From assembly GCA_045600045.1 (NCBI GenBank), contig JAZRXD010000015.1, positions 53,084-117,083 of the forward strand: a stretch of DNA of 64,000 bases, in the 5' to 3' direction. Under the pieces are notes generated by a model. The model worked only from the letters and a program-made list of their open reading frames with translations, did no database searches and was not told the origin of the DNA. This DNA comes from UBA1715 sp045600045 (GTDB taxonomy: Bacteria > Bacteroidota > Bacteroidia > Bacteroidales > UBA1715). Positions within the stretch are counted from its first letter, which is position 1, and each line of letters starts with the position of its first letter. Shown one piece after another: positions 28,860 through 36,860 of the stretch. Both the position numbers and the translations under genes were made by a program.

Positions 28860-29735
28860 ATGGGGAAAAATATTTTTTCATTTTCCGAAAAAAACATCAA
28901 TGAACACATTTTAGGAAGTGTGTTACAAAACGTTATGGAGGCTGTTGCAAAAGAGAATATATCTCATGTTGCAACAAACACCATCCGTTCAATTATGTCG
29001 GAAATTTTAAGTAACATTGTCTCGCACGCATATTTCAATGACAACCTGAACTCGGTTTCGTTGTCACTTGACATCAACGACGACAACACTGCACAAATTA
29101 AAACTCGTAATTTAATTAAAAACGAAAAAATTGGAGGTTTCACACTTTGGCTAAACAAAATGAACCTAAAGTCGAAACAAGAATTGCGTGCGTTGCAACA
29201 AGAAACACTCCAACAAAACCTTAACACACCAGGAAGTGCAGGAATCGGACTTATTATGGTACGCAGAAAGGTAAATAAACCTATCGTTTGCACATTCGAA
29301 CCAGTTGACGACAACATTTCATATCTGGATATGGAATTGGAAGTTTCGTTGAATGTGGTGGAAGAATGGCAAAAAGAAGAAACCAAACGTACTCCTCGCA
29401 TCAATTTCGATATGGAAAACCAAATGTTCGAATTCTCCGGAGTTTCGTACCCAGAAGATGCCGAAACATACTACACCGAAATTGAATCATGGATTGAAAA
29501 TAACGAGCAATACATTGCAGAATTGCAAAATCCAGTGTTGAAAATTGATTTGGATTACTTCAATTCTATTTCGTTGAAAAATATTATCCGTATGGTTCGC
29601 GACCTGATTTCAACCAATCCGGATAAATTCACGGTGAATTGGTACTACGATGCCGACGACGAGATTTCGCACGAAGAAGGTGTTGAAATGAGTGAAATTC
29701 TTCAAAAGAAATTCAATTTCATTCAGAAAAATTAA
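28860..29735 (+). CDS. SiaB-like kinase domain fused to a SiaC-like (DUF1987) domain
   Basis: 291 residues, two parts. Residues about 1-165 resemble SiaB (DUF6272), a GHKL-ATPase-fold protein kinase/anti-sigma-like domain: the N-box region MSEILSNIVSHAYFND and the glycine loop GSAGIGLIMVRRK are visible. Residues about 175-291 resemble SiaC (DUF1987): FEFSGVSYPEDAETYYTEI and LDYFNSISLKNIIRM. In Pseudomonas, SiaB phosphorylates SiaC on Thr68, the phosphatase SiaA reverses this, and free SiaC activates the cyclase SiaD. In the fused domain the phospho-acceptor motif NTSS is changed to NSIS, leaving Ser in place of Thr. A stand-alone SiaC follows 123 bases later. No siaD-like gene is in the window. 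Confidence 0.8.
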   Translation: MGKNIFSFSEKNINEHILGSVLQNVMEAVAKENISHVATNTIRSIMSEILSNIVSHAYFNDNLNSVSLSLDINDDNTAQIKTRNLIKNEKIGGFTLWLNKMNLKSKQELRALQQETLQQNLNTPGSAGIGLIMVRRKVNKPIVCTFEPVDDNISYLDMELEVSLNVVEEWQKEETKRTPRINFDMENQMFEFSGVSYPEDAETYYTEIESWIENNEQYIAELQNPVLKIDLDYFNSISLKNIIRMVRDLISTNPDKFTVNWYYDADDEISHEEGVEMSEILQKKFNFIQKN

Positions 29736-29803
29736 ACACAAATTGCCGTCGTTACACAAACGAAATGTTTGCAATATAATAGATGTTCTATTTTTAATAG
29801 ACA

Positions 29804-29836
29804 TTTGTGATTTTTACAAAATAAAATGTAAATTTG
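29804..29836 (+). promoter_or_regulatory. Promoter of the stand-alone siaC-like gene
   Basis: TTTG (29804-29807) and TAAATTTG (29829-29836) with a 21-base gap, 22 bases before the ATG at 29859. It lets this gene be expressed apart from the fusion gene. Confidence 0.5.
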
Positions 29837-29858
29837 TCGTAAATAAATTATACAAACT

Positions 29859-30239
29859 ATGGACAACATAAACATGGAAGGATCGGCAAAAACGCCGAAT
29901 TTAGATTTTAACGCTTCAACAGGCGTATTCCAAATATCTGGACGTTCTATTCCAGAAAACTCAGTTGAATTCTACAAACCAGTTCTTGAATGGTTGGATG
30001 CGTATGCAAAAGAAGCTCAACCTAAAACTATTGCCAACATTAAATTGGAATATTTCAACACTTCATCTTCAAAATGTATTCTTGATGTATTGAAAAAATT
30101 CGAAGCAATCGGTAAAGCAGGCAACGATATCGTTGTAAGATGGCACTACGAAAGCGACGACGAAGATATGCAAGAAACTGGTGAAGACTACAAGTCCATC
30201 ATCAATGTACCTTTCGAACTTGTTGAAATCGAAGATTAA
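29859..30239 (+). CDS. SiaC family regulatory phosphoprotein (DUF1987)
   Basis: 126 residues, the normal SiaC size. It has the family pattern FQISGRSIPENSVEFYKPVL, then EWLDAY, then LEYFNTSSSKCILDVL and a C-terminal VRWHYESDDEDMQETGEDY. The residue that falls at position 68 is Thr, in YFNTSS, which equals the phosphorylated Thr68 of Pseudomonas SiaC. It is therefore the likely substrate of a SiaB-type kinase such as the fusion protein just upstream. Cytoplasmic. The output partner is unknown. A strong terminator follows. Confidence 0.88.
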   Translation: MDNINMEGSAKTPNLDFNASTGVFQISGRSIPENSVEFYKPVLEWLDAYAKEAQPKTIANIKLEYFNTSSSKCILDVLKKFEAIGKAGNDIVVRWHYESDDEDMQETGEDYKSIINVPFELVEIED

Positions 30240-30254
30240 TACATTTTTCAAACA

Positions 30255-30290
30255 ACAAAAAAGGAAGTCGATTCGGCTTCCTTTTTTGTT
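30255..30290 (+). terminator. Intrinsic terminator behind the siaC-like gene
   Basis: GGAAG(TCG)...(CGG)CTTCC stem at 30263-30281 flanked by A and T runs; 24 bases after the stop at 30239. Confidence 0.8.
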
Positions 30291-30349
30291 TTGATTTTTC
30301 AGAAAAAAAAACCAAATTTGTATAGTTAAACTTTTAAAATATAAACGAT

Positions 30350-30772
30350 ATGAAAAAAATCCTTTTACGCGTTATGGCCATTTTGGCAATGGCATTATGC
30401 TTCACAGCTTGTGGTGACGATGATGAAAAACCAGAAAAAAAACAAGTTAATGCAACAGAATCTGGAGCAAGTTTGTACGACAACTATAAAAACTATTCTT
30501 CAGCCGACACAGAAACAACAGAAGGACAAGCTCAAAAATTAACTGCAGCTATCAATCTTATCAATGCTTACAGTGCATATCAAGACAACAAAGATAATGA
30601 TGAGTGGAAAAAAGAATTCGCTTCAAGTGCATTAAGTGCAGTTGCCGAAGCTGAAAAAGAAAACGCTCAAGTAAAACTAACCGAAGCTCTTTCTCAAAAA
30701 ATCGACGCTTCAACAGGCGATAAAATTAAAGCTGTAGCCAATTTGGCAAATGCTTTGGCCAGCGTATTCTAA
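30350..30772 (+). CDS. Small putative lipoprotein, unknown function
   Basis: 140 residues. A signal peptide ends in the lipobox CFTAC (mature Cys near residue 21), followed by GDDDEKPEKK, an acidic patch typical of exported Bacteroidota lipoproteins. The remainder is predicted largely helical, rich in Ala, Lys and Glu (VAEAEKENAQVKLTEALSQK, then IKAVANLANALASVF). No family recognised. It stands between two terminators and so is a single-gene unit. Confidence 0.75.
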   Translation: MKKILLRVMAILAMALCFTACGDDDEKPEKKQVNATESGASLYDNYKNYSSADTETTEGQAQKLTAAINLINAYSAYQDNKDNDEWKKEFASSALSAVAEAEKENAQVKLTEALSQKIDASTGDKIKAVANLANALASVF

Positions 30773-30788
30773 TAATTTTACGCACAAT

Positions 30789-30821
30789 AAAAAAAGCTCA
30801 CCAATTGGTGGGCTTTTTTTA
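30789..30821. terminator. Bidirectional terminator between convergent genes
   Basis: AGCTCACC/GGTGGGCT stem (30795-30814) with A run on the left and T run on the right; it serves the lipoprotein gene (plus) and the gene ending at 30819 (minus). Confidence 0.75.
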
Positions 30822-31211
30822 TGCCTTAAACAAACGTCTTAGGATTTTTTCCAACTCTTTCATCTCGAAAAATACATCGCACAAACACTCTTCGGTGTTG
30901 TCTTTCGCTGTTATGCCATAATAAATCGCATAACTAAATTTTTCGGGTTCTATTAAGAATTTGATTGTATAAATAACAGCCACACAATTTTGTGGACGTT
31001 TTTCTATATATGCCAACAAAAGCGTGCTGTCGCGGCTGGCAATTTCAGCACCTAACGTATCTACCGAAATCATTTTGAGATAATCAAAAATTTGCTGTTC
31101 CGATAACCCCTTGCACTTGACCGTTTCCTCCTTCGGCAATTGACCGTCGAAACCAAATGCACAAGAAAAAAAGAAGAAGAAAACCAAGCAAAAACTAATA
31201 ATTCGTTTCAT
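30819..31211 (-). CDS. Small exported protein, unknown function
   Basis: 130 residues. It starts with MKRIISFCLVFFFFFSCAFG, a signal peptide with an unusually long Phe run. CAFG is not a clean lipobox because the Cys is not followed by a Ser/Asp-rich linker. The mature part is alpha/beta-like with four Cys (KCKGLSE, QNCVAVI, ECLC) that could form disulfides in the periplasm. A weak likeness to DUF4468-type domains was considered but not adopted. It is divergent from the lipoprotein gene at 31302. Confidence 0.6.
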   Translation of the reverse strand: MKRIISFCLVFFFFFSCAFGFDGQLPKEETVKCKGLSEQQIFDYLKMISVDTLGAEIASRDSTLLLAYIEKRPQNCVAVIYTIKFLIEPEKFSYAIYYGITAKDNTEECLCDVFFEMKELEKILRRLFKA

Positions 31212-31266
31212 AGCAACAAAGATATAATCAATGTGGAAAATATTTCTCTAATTGGCAATAAATTCA

Positions 31267-31274
31267 TATTTTTG
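31267..31274 (+). promoter_or_regulatory. -7 box for the envelope cassette
   Basis: TATTTTTG, 27 bases before the ATG at 31302. No -33 TTG at standard distance. Confidence 0.4.
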
Positions 31275-31301
31275 CTACAAAATATAACAACCTCAAAAAG
31301 A

Positions 31302-32033
31302 ATGAAAATTAAAGATATTTTAATCTTTGCTTCAATAGCTGGAATTTTGTCAGCTTGCACACCCGAAGAAGGAAAAGGCGGATTGGCTTCGATAGAAGGT
31401 AAGGTAATGATTCAAAACTTAAATTCCATCAACGAGAAAAGTGGAGAGTTATATCCGGCAATCGATGAAGATGTATTTATTTCCTACGGAAATTCCGATT
31501 TTGCCGATGACAAAGATGCGACCAGTTTTAACGGCTCATTCAAATTTGAAAACCTTACGAAAGGCGACTACACATTGTTCGTGTATTCCGACGACACACT
31601 TTCGTCGGCCAAAAATGCAAAATTAACTTTCAAACAAACAATTTCGCTTGACAGCAAAAAAGATGAAGCAAAAGCTGAAGATTTCATCATTTATAAGCAC
31701 TTGGATTATGACGATGGAAACGCATCGGTTTACGGAAATGTGAAAGAATACATTTGTATTTCAGCCACTTTAATCAGCGATTCAATTCCTGCGCAAGACT
31801 ACGACGTATATTTGCAATATCAAAACAACGATGAGATTATCGACAAATACAGAACAGACGCTAACGGTAATTTTGTCATCAACAATTTGATACCTGGGAA
31901 ATACCGCGTGTACGTGCTAAGCGAGACAAGCAAACTACCAGCAGATCCCGATTCAGCTGTTTATCAATACTTTGAAATAAAAGACGATTTCAGCAAAATT
32001 ACATTGCCTGAAATTGGTGTTAAAAACTTTTAA
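31302..32033 (+). CDS. Lipoprotein with carboxypeptidase-regulatory-like domains
   Basis: 243 residues from the ATG at 31302; the open frame runs upstream to 31140, but that part overlaps the divergent gene and lies before the promoter box. Lipobox ILSAC near residue 19. The mature protein holds two prealbumin-like (CarboxypepD_reg/SdrD-B type) sandwiches, shown by SFNGSFKFENLTKGDYTLFV and by TDANGNFVINNLIPGKYRVY. Such domains occur in surface proteins as stalks or sugar-contact modules. First gene of a tight five-gene plus-strand run (gaps 13, overlap, 24 and 0 bases) with the VTC, DUF4956 and DUF2490 genes. Confidence 0.8.
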   Translation: MKIKDILIFASIAGILSACTPEEGKGGLASIEGKVMIQNLNSINEKSGELYPAIDEDVFISYGNSDFADDKDATSFNGSFKFENLTKGDYTLFVYSDDTLSSAKNAKLTFKQTISLDSKKDEAKAEDFIIYKHLDYDDGNASVYGNVKEYICISATLISDSIPAQDYDVYLQYQNNDEIIDKYRTDANGNFVINNLIPGKYRVYVLSETSKLPADPDSAVYQYFEIKDDFSKITLPEIGVKNF

Positions 32034-32046
32034 TTAGAAACAAATC

Positions 32047-32442
32047 ATGAAAATCACAAAACTACTTTTATGCTTCGCAACCGGACTTTGCTTGTGTACC
32101 GCTGTTTCGGCACAAACAGGTGAAATCAAAACAAAAACAGTTTACGAGGTTGATTCAAAAGGCAAAAAAATCATTGATTCCAAAGAGGAACGCGACGACC
32201 GTGGACGAGTCGTTAAGGAATACGAATACGACGAATACGGTGATTTGAAAAAATACTATGTTTACGAATACAAAGGCAAAAAAGTTGTTGCCGAATATGA
32301 ATATTCTGCTTCAGGAAAATTGAAAGAAAAAGCTGTTAACGTATATAACGAAGCCGGCAGACGTACAGAAAGACTTTATTATGACGCAACAGGCAAATTG
32401 TTGAAAAAGAAAGTTTACGAATATACCTACTACGCTGAATAA
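32047..32442 (+). CDS. Exported protein with YD-type repeats
   Basis: 131 residues. The signal peptide ends AVSAQ. The mature part is made of short Tyr/Asp/Lys-rich repeats (KEYEYDEYGDLKKYYVYEYK, AEYEYSASGKLKEK, RLYYDATGKLLKK) like RHS/YD or toxin-type beta-strand repeats in miniature; very basic and Tyr-rich. A function is not known. Its stop codon TAA shares its last base with the ATG of the VTC gene (TAATG), so the two are translationally coupled. Periplasmic or outer-membrane location expected. Confidence 0.75.
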   Translation: MKITKLLLCFATGLCLCTAVSAQTGEIKTKTVYEVDSKGKKIIDSKEERDDRGRVVKEYEYDEYGDLKKYYVYEYKGKKVVAEYEYSASGKLKEKAVNVYNEAGRRTERLYYDATGKLLKKKVYEYTYYAE

Positions 32443-33197
32443 TGCATGATGGCGTAAAAAATATTGTTGATGCGATGCGTCCAATTTCTTTGGACGAAAT
32501 GGATTCTGTGAAATTACTTAACAGAACCGATACGAAATACGTTTTCCGTCGCTCACAACTTCAGGACGTGCTTGCCGACATAGCGCCGAACTACGCTGTT
32601 CTACACATAAACGGGACTCCGTATCAGGATTATAAGACAACATATTTTGACACGGCCGACGACAAAATGTACATAGCCCATCAGAACGGGAAACTCAATC
32701 GTTACAAAATCCGCCATAGAACATATTTGTCAACTGGTGCGGAATTTTTGGAGATTAAATACAAAAACAACAAGCGAAGAACGAAAAAGAAAAGAATCAA
32801 TTTTCCTATCACCAGTCCGCTACTTGAAGCAAACACGTTTATCAAAAACAACAGTCCGTATAGCGGCGAAGAACTATTCCCGAAAACTTTGGTGGAATAC
32901 ACTCGTGTGACGCTTGTCGACCTTGTTCACGGCGAACGTTGCACTGTTGACACGAATTTGATGATAACCAACTGCGTTACCGGCGAAAAAGCCGATTTCA
33001 GCCATATCTGCATTATAGAACTAAAACGCGACAAAAGCAGTGCTGTTTCGTATATGCAAGGTTCATTGCTGAAAAACAGAATCTTTAAACGCGGAATGAG
33101 TAAATACGCAATCGGAACGGCTGTAGTTTACAAAAACATCAAGAAAAACCGCTTCAAGAAAAAAATTAGATATATCGAAAAACTTAGATACAAATAG
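32442..33197 (+). CDS. VTC domain protein (polyphosphate polymerase-like)
   Basis: 251 residues, a single tunnel-fold VTC domain. Motifs: LLNRTDTKYVFR at the start, TTYFDTADDKMY, YKIRHRTYLSTG, FLEIKYKNNKRRTKKKR and a late CIIELKRDKS. These Lys/Arg/Glu sets line the triphosphate tunnel in Vtc4-type polymerases. In yeast Vtc4 makes polyphosphate from ATP; the bacterial substrate is not settled. No membrane helix of its own; the DUF4956 membrane protein 24 bases downstream is the usual genomic partner. The spore-coat-type CotH kinase often found with this pair is absent here. Confidence 0.87.
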   Translation: MHDGVKNIVDAMRPISLDEMDSVKLLNRTDTKYVFRRSQLQDVLADIAPNYAVLHINGTPYQDYKTTYFDTADDKMYIAHQNGKLNRYKIRHRTYLSTGAEFLEIKYKNNKRRTKKKRINFPITSPLLEANTFIKNNSPYSGEELFPKTLVEYTRVTLVDLVHGERCTVDTNLMITNCVTGEKADFSHICIIELKRDKSSAVSYMQGSLLKNRIFKRGMSKYAIGTAVVYKNIKKNRFKKKIRYIEKLRYK

Positions 33198-33221
33198 TAA
33201 TAATCATTTAAAACAAAAAAT

Positions 33222-33866
33222 ATGGAAGAACTTTTTGGAATTTCACTTATCGACGTGTCATCATTTGCAGAATTGATAACCCGTTTTGTATTCAACTTCT
33301 TGGTAATATTCGTTATTGCCCGCTTTTTGTATTACCCAGTAACAAAACGTCGTGATTTTTTGTTCACCTACATTTTGATTTCCACAATCGTATTCCTACT
33401 TTGTTTCTTGCTTGGAAATGTGAAAATTCAAGTTGGATTCGCATTAGGTTTGTTCGCAATCTTCGGAATTATCCGTTACAGAACCGAATTGATGCCAATC
33501 AAAGAAATGACATATCTATTCCTTGTAATTGGTGTAGCGGTAATCAACGCATTGTCAAACAAGAAAGTAAGTTACGCCGAATTATTATTCACAAACTTGG
33601 CAATCGTTACAGTTGCGTTCTTCCTTGAAAGAGTTTGGATGATTAAACACGAATCACGCAAACGTATTAAATACGACAACATTGCGTTGGTGAAACCAGA
33701 AAAATACGATGAATTAAAAGCTGATTTGGAAAAACGTACTGGTTTGAAAATCGAACGTTTTGAAGTTGGCGACATCAACTATTTAACCGACTCTACTTGG
33801 ATTCAAATCTATTACTACGAACAAGACAATTCTGAGAACAACATGTCGGATGTCCACGAAGCATAG
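33222..33866 (+). CDS. DUF4956 membrane protein
   Basis: 214 residues with three or four membrane helices in the first 135 residues (FVFNFLVIFVIARFLYY, FTYILISTIVFLLCFLLG, a helix with GFALGLFAIFGIIRYR). The motif FAIFGIIRYRTELMPIKEMT is the conserved core of DUF4956. A soluble C-terminal domain of about 75 residues follows. Function unknown; the family is nearly always next to a VTC-domain protein and may host or gate it at the inner membrane (inference). The stop codon at 33866 abuts the next ATG. Confidence 0.87.
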   Translation: MEELFGISLIDVSSFAELITRFVFNFLVIFVIARFLYYPVTKRRDFLFTYILISTIVFLLCFLLGNVKIQVGFALGLFAIFGIIRYRTELMPIKEMTYLFLVIGVAVINALSNKKVSYAELLFTNLAIVTVAFFLERVWMIKHESRKRIKYDNIALVKPEKYDELKADLEKRTGLKIERFEVGDINYLTDSTWIQIYYYEQDNSENNMSDVHEA

Positions 33867-34523
33867 ATGAAAAAAATTGCACTTATAATATTTTGTTGTC
33901 TTGCGGGAATATTCGCGTCCGCCCAAACACATTCTTTCCAAGTTTGGACCGGACTCGAAACTTCAGCCGATATTTCAAATAAACTTTCCATAGACTTTGA
34001 AGCCGAAGCCCGTTTCCAACAAAAAAGTGCAACATTCAAACAAGCATCGGCAGAAATCGGAGCACGCTACAAACTATCCAAAACTTTATTTACGAGTGTT
34101 AGTTACGAATTCGCAAGTAAATATAAAAAGAACGGCTATTTCCCGGTAAATACAATTGCCGCAACCTTAGGATATAAAAAGAAATTGGGCGATTTCCGAT
34201 TTGCAATTCAATCAAAATTGAATGTGGAGAAAACCTCGTACATAAAAAATCCCGAAGATGCTTATCCCGATTTAATAGACAAAAACAAAGTAAAAATCTC
34301 GTACAACGGACTTTCACGACTAAAACCTTCGCTTTTTGTCGAAACCTATCATCCAATAGAAGCAGGAAGTCAATTTCACGTGGCAACCGTAAAATACGGA
34401 GCCAATTGTACCATAGAATTCCGCAAACATCTTGGTTTGGATTTTGGCTATATGTTCCGTCACGAAGTTGACGAAAACGAATATATTTCTATTCTAACAT
34501 TGTCGGCGAGCAAGAGTTTTTAA
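33867..34523 (+). CDS. DUF2490 outer-membrane beta-barrel-like protein
   Basis: 218 residues. Signal peptide ending FASAQ, then SFQVWTGLETSADISNKLSI and RFQQKSATFKQASAEIGARY, typical of DUF2490, and alternating amphipathic strands to a final aromatic residue (SASKSF), the usual end of an outer-membrane barrel. It begins directly after the DUF4956 stop and so belongs to the same transcript. Its last 35 bases overlap the 3' end of the opposing EI24 gene. It could be the outer-membrane end of the VTC/DUF4956 cassette (inference). Confidence 0.8.
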   Translation: MKKIALIIFCCLAGIFASAQTHSFQVWTGLETSADISNKLSIDFEAEARFQQKSATFKQASAEIGARYKLSKTLFTSVSYEFASKYKKNGYFPVNTIAATLGYKKKLGDFRFAIQSKLNVEKTSYIKNPEDAYPDLIDKNKVKISYNGLSRLKPSLFVETYHPIEAGSQFHVATVKYGANCTIEFRKHLGLDFGYMFRHEVDENEYISILTLSASKSF

Positions 34524-35268
34524 TTTGCTCATCTTCAACCAATTCGATAGTTGCAGCAACTGTTGCGATAATTGTCCAAAAACACGAGAGAAAAGCTCCG
34601 ACAAACGGAATATACAACAGCAAAGCGAATACGAACCCTTGTCCACACGCTGTACCTTTTCTATCACGAACAAAACGAACACTTTGTTCAATAGATAATT
34701 TTCGTCGTTCATTAGTATAATCAATAAACGAGAAACCATAAAAGTATGTCGAAACAAAAAGCATCAAAATTCCAGTTACAAAAATCAATGAAAACATTCC
34801 TATTAGTGGAATACAACCAATAAGTAAAATACCAATTTCAAGCAACAATTCTATGATACTATTGCGAATAGCCAATAAAATTCCACGTGCAATATCCTTT
34901 ATAAACTGTTGTAAATCAAATGGATAATCTTTCCCTGTTAGAATTTTCTCAGTTTTTTCCGAAACATACGCAAGAAACGGCGACATAACAATCAAGACAA
35001 TATAACTTCCCAATATTCCTAACAAGAAAAAGAGAAAAATATGAGTCATTACTATCAGAAGGTCGAATTCCAAATAACTGTCTATCCCAAATTTGCCGCA
35101 AACGTAACCTAAAAATTCATTGAGCGACAAACATCCAACAAACCAAAGGACAGCAAAGATAAGAAACGGAATAAGTAACGTCCATTTCAGATTGTTTTTG
35201 AATATAAACCGAATTGCCCGGCCTTGAAATGCCAATGATTTGAAAAACTCCTGCATATACGACATCAT
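34489..35268 (-). CDS. EI24/CysZ-like integral membrane protein
   Basis: 259 residues with about five to six membrane helices (LLIPFLIFAVLWFVGCLSL; IFLFFLLGILGSYIVLIVMS; and others). The segment MSPFLAYVSEKTEKILTG and later FSFIDYTNERRKLSIEQSVRF fit the EI24 family, which includes the sulfate channel CysZ. Whether this copy carries sulfate is unknown; Bacteroidota EI24 proteins are mostly uncharacterised. It starts with ATGATG directly after the stop of the GH43 gene (stop 35269-35271), so the two are co-translated. Confidence 0.8.
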   Translation of the reverse strand: MMSYMQEFFKSLAFQGRAIRFIFKNNLKWTLLIPFLIFAVLWFVGCLSLNEFLGYVCGKFGIDSYLEFDLLIVMTHIFLFFLLGILGSYIVLIVMSPFLAYVSEKTEKILTGKDYPFDLQQFIKDIARGILLAIRNSIIELLLEIGILLIGCIPLIGMFSLIFVTGILMLFVSTYFYGFSFIDYTNERRKLSIEQSVRFVRDRKGTACGQGFVFALLLYIPFVGAFLSCFWTIIATVAATIELVEDEQIKNSCSPTMLE

Positions 35269-36753
35269 CTAAAACATGATTTCCTTCAAATCAAGAAATC
35301 CAGTGCCTTCAAAAACGAGATACAAAGCAGAAATGCCGTTGATAAAGCGAAGCGAAGATTTGGCTGTTTGCCAGTCTTCGGAAGGTTCGACAATAATTCT
35401 TCCGCAATACAAACCATCCTTTTTCTGATACACTTTGAAATATCCTTTTGCTGTTCCTCTATACAAAATTGAGAAGTGAGAACTATTCTTAAAAGCAAAA
35501 TACTTGAATCCAATCAACGTGTCTTGCCCAATTTCAGCAATAAATCTCTCATTGCCTTTGTTGTTGACATTCGGAAATGATTCCGTATAAATTTTATTGG
35601 AACCATGAGGCATATTCCCATTCGTGATATTACAAGCAATCACAGCAGGATACACACCCTTTGCCAACAAAGGTCCATTATTCAAGCCACACGAAGTGAT
35701 TTCGACTTGAGGAATTGTACCATCTTCCGACAAAACAATCCTCTCTGCACAAGCCTGACGGCTGTAATCTGATTTATGCGTCAATCTATGATAAAAAACA
35801 TACCACTGGCCATTTATACATTCAATACTTCCGTGAGTCGTGCCAGTCATGCTTAATCGTTCATCCTCTTTTCTACCGTTTAATCCAACATCGCCATTCG
35901 AAACAATTGTTCCTCCATACACAAAATCTTTATCGGGGTAATTGCTTGTAGCATAACACAATTCGTGATTTTGCATTGACGAATAAATGAAATAATACCG
36001 TCCATTAACTTTCCGTATGGAACTAGCCTCGAAAAACGGATGTGCTTCGAACGTTGTTCCAATGGTTTTATATGGAATAATATGTTTTGGAGCAATTTTC
36101 ACCGTCAGCATATCATCGTCAAGAACCGTCATTACAGCACCCATAACGCTATCTTTATGAGCCATTTGTAATATTTCCTCGCGAGATTTTCCGAACATAT
36201 CCATTTCGCATTGAATATGTTCTTCGTTAGAAAAGAAATCAGCACTTTCTTCGAAAGAATATTGTGTTCCGTAATATAAACGAATAACACCATCGTCGTT
36301 AATTACACCAGGATCAAACGGAACATAGTCGAGCAAAAGTGAACCATCAGATTTTTTCACAAAACCAAGAAACTGATATTTTCCAGCCGGCGAATCGCAA
36401 ACCGCAACACTAATCGGCCCGTGATAGCCACCAATGCCACGTTCTCCCGACATACAATAATACAAATAATATCGTCCATCATTTCCACGAACCACATCGG
36501 GAGCATACATATATTTGCGATTACAATAATCGGGATCTTGTTCCGCACGATAGATAATACCTTCACAACGCCAATTTTTTAAATCGAAGATTGAAGCAGA
36601 ATAGGCAACATAATCCAACATACAAAAAGTATCGCCGCCCTCTTTGTCGTGGGAACCAAACAAATATACCCTGTCTCCAAACACATGTGGCTCTCCATCA
36701 GGAACATATTCGTTCAATGGTAAAAATGGATTATAAATTTGAGTTTTTTTCAT
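35269..36753 (-). CDS. Glycoside hydrolase family 43 protein
   Basis: 494 residues. The N-terminal five-blade propeller has the GH43 layout: NEYVPDGEPHVFGDRVYLF with the catalytic base Asp19; KYMYAPDVVRGNDGRYYLYY with the pKa-tuning Asp; FFEASSIRKVNGRYYFIYS with the likely acid Glu; and TTHGSIECINGQWYVFYHR with the central His. A C-terminal beta-sandwich of about 150 residues follows. GH43 enzymes remove arabinose, xylose or related side chains. No signal peptide is visible, so it is expected inside the cell and may act on imported oligosaccharides. It is followed by the EI24 gene without a gap. Confidence 0.9.
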   Translation of the reverse strand: MKKTQIYNPFLPLNEYVPDGEPHVFGDRVYLFGSHDKEGGDTFCMLDYVAYSASIFDLKNWRCEGIIYRAEQDPDYCNRKYMYAPDVVRGNDGRYYLYYCMSGERGIGGYHGPISVAVCDSPAGKYQFLGFVKKSDGSLLLDYVPFDPGVINDDGVIRLYYGTQYSFEESADFFSNEEHIQCEMDMFGKSREEILQMAHKDSVMGAVMTVLDDDMLTVKIAPKHIIPYKTIGTTFEAHPFFEASSIRKVNGRYYFIYSSMQNHELCYATSNYPDKDFVYGGTIVSNGDVGLNGRKEDERLSMTGTTHGSIECINGQWYVFYHRLTHKSDYSRQACAERIVLSEDGTIPQVEITSCGLNNGPLLAKGVYPAVIACNITNGNMPHGSNKIYTESFPNVNNKGNERFIAEIGQDTLIGFKYFAFKNSSHFSILYRGTAKGYFKVYQKKDGLYCGRIIVEPSEDWQTAKSSLRFINGISALYLVFEGTGFLDLKEIMF

Positions 36754-36769
36754 TTTTGCCCATTTTTAA

Positions 36770-36798
36770 CAAAGATACCGATTATTGTCATAATTCAA
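36770..36798 (-). promoter_or_regulatory. Promoter of the GH43-EI24 operon
   Basis: On the minus strand TTG (36796-36798), an 18-base spacer and TATCTTTG (36770-36777), 16 bases before the ATG at 36753. Near-perfect consensus. Confidence 0.65.
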
Positions 36799-36831
36799 AA
36801 TAAATGATTTAGACATTCTAATTTAATTACG

Positions 36832-36839
36832 TACTTTTG
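36832..36839 (+). promoter_or_regulatory. -7 box for purB; decides the start
   Basis: TACTTTTG ends 21 bases before the ATG at 36861. It overlaps the alternative TTG start at 36837, so the shorter purB is right. Confidence 0.55.
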
Positions 36840-36860
36840 CGACACAAAAAATTAATTGAC

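Noticed and set aside
28860..29735. Two-component histidine kinase
   Set aside because: There is no dimerisation/phospho-His domain or membrane part; the GHKL fold is followed by a DUF1987 domain, so the SiaB type fits better.
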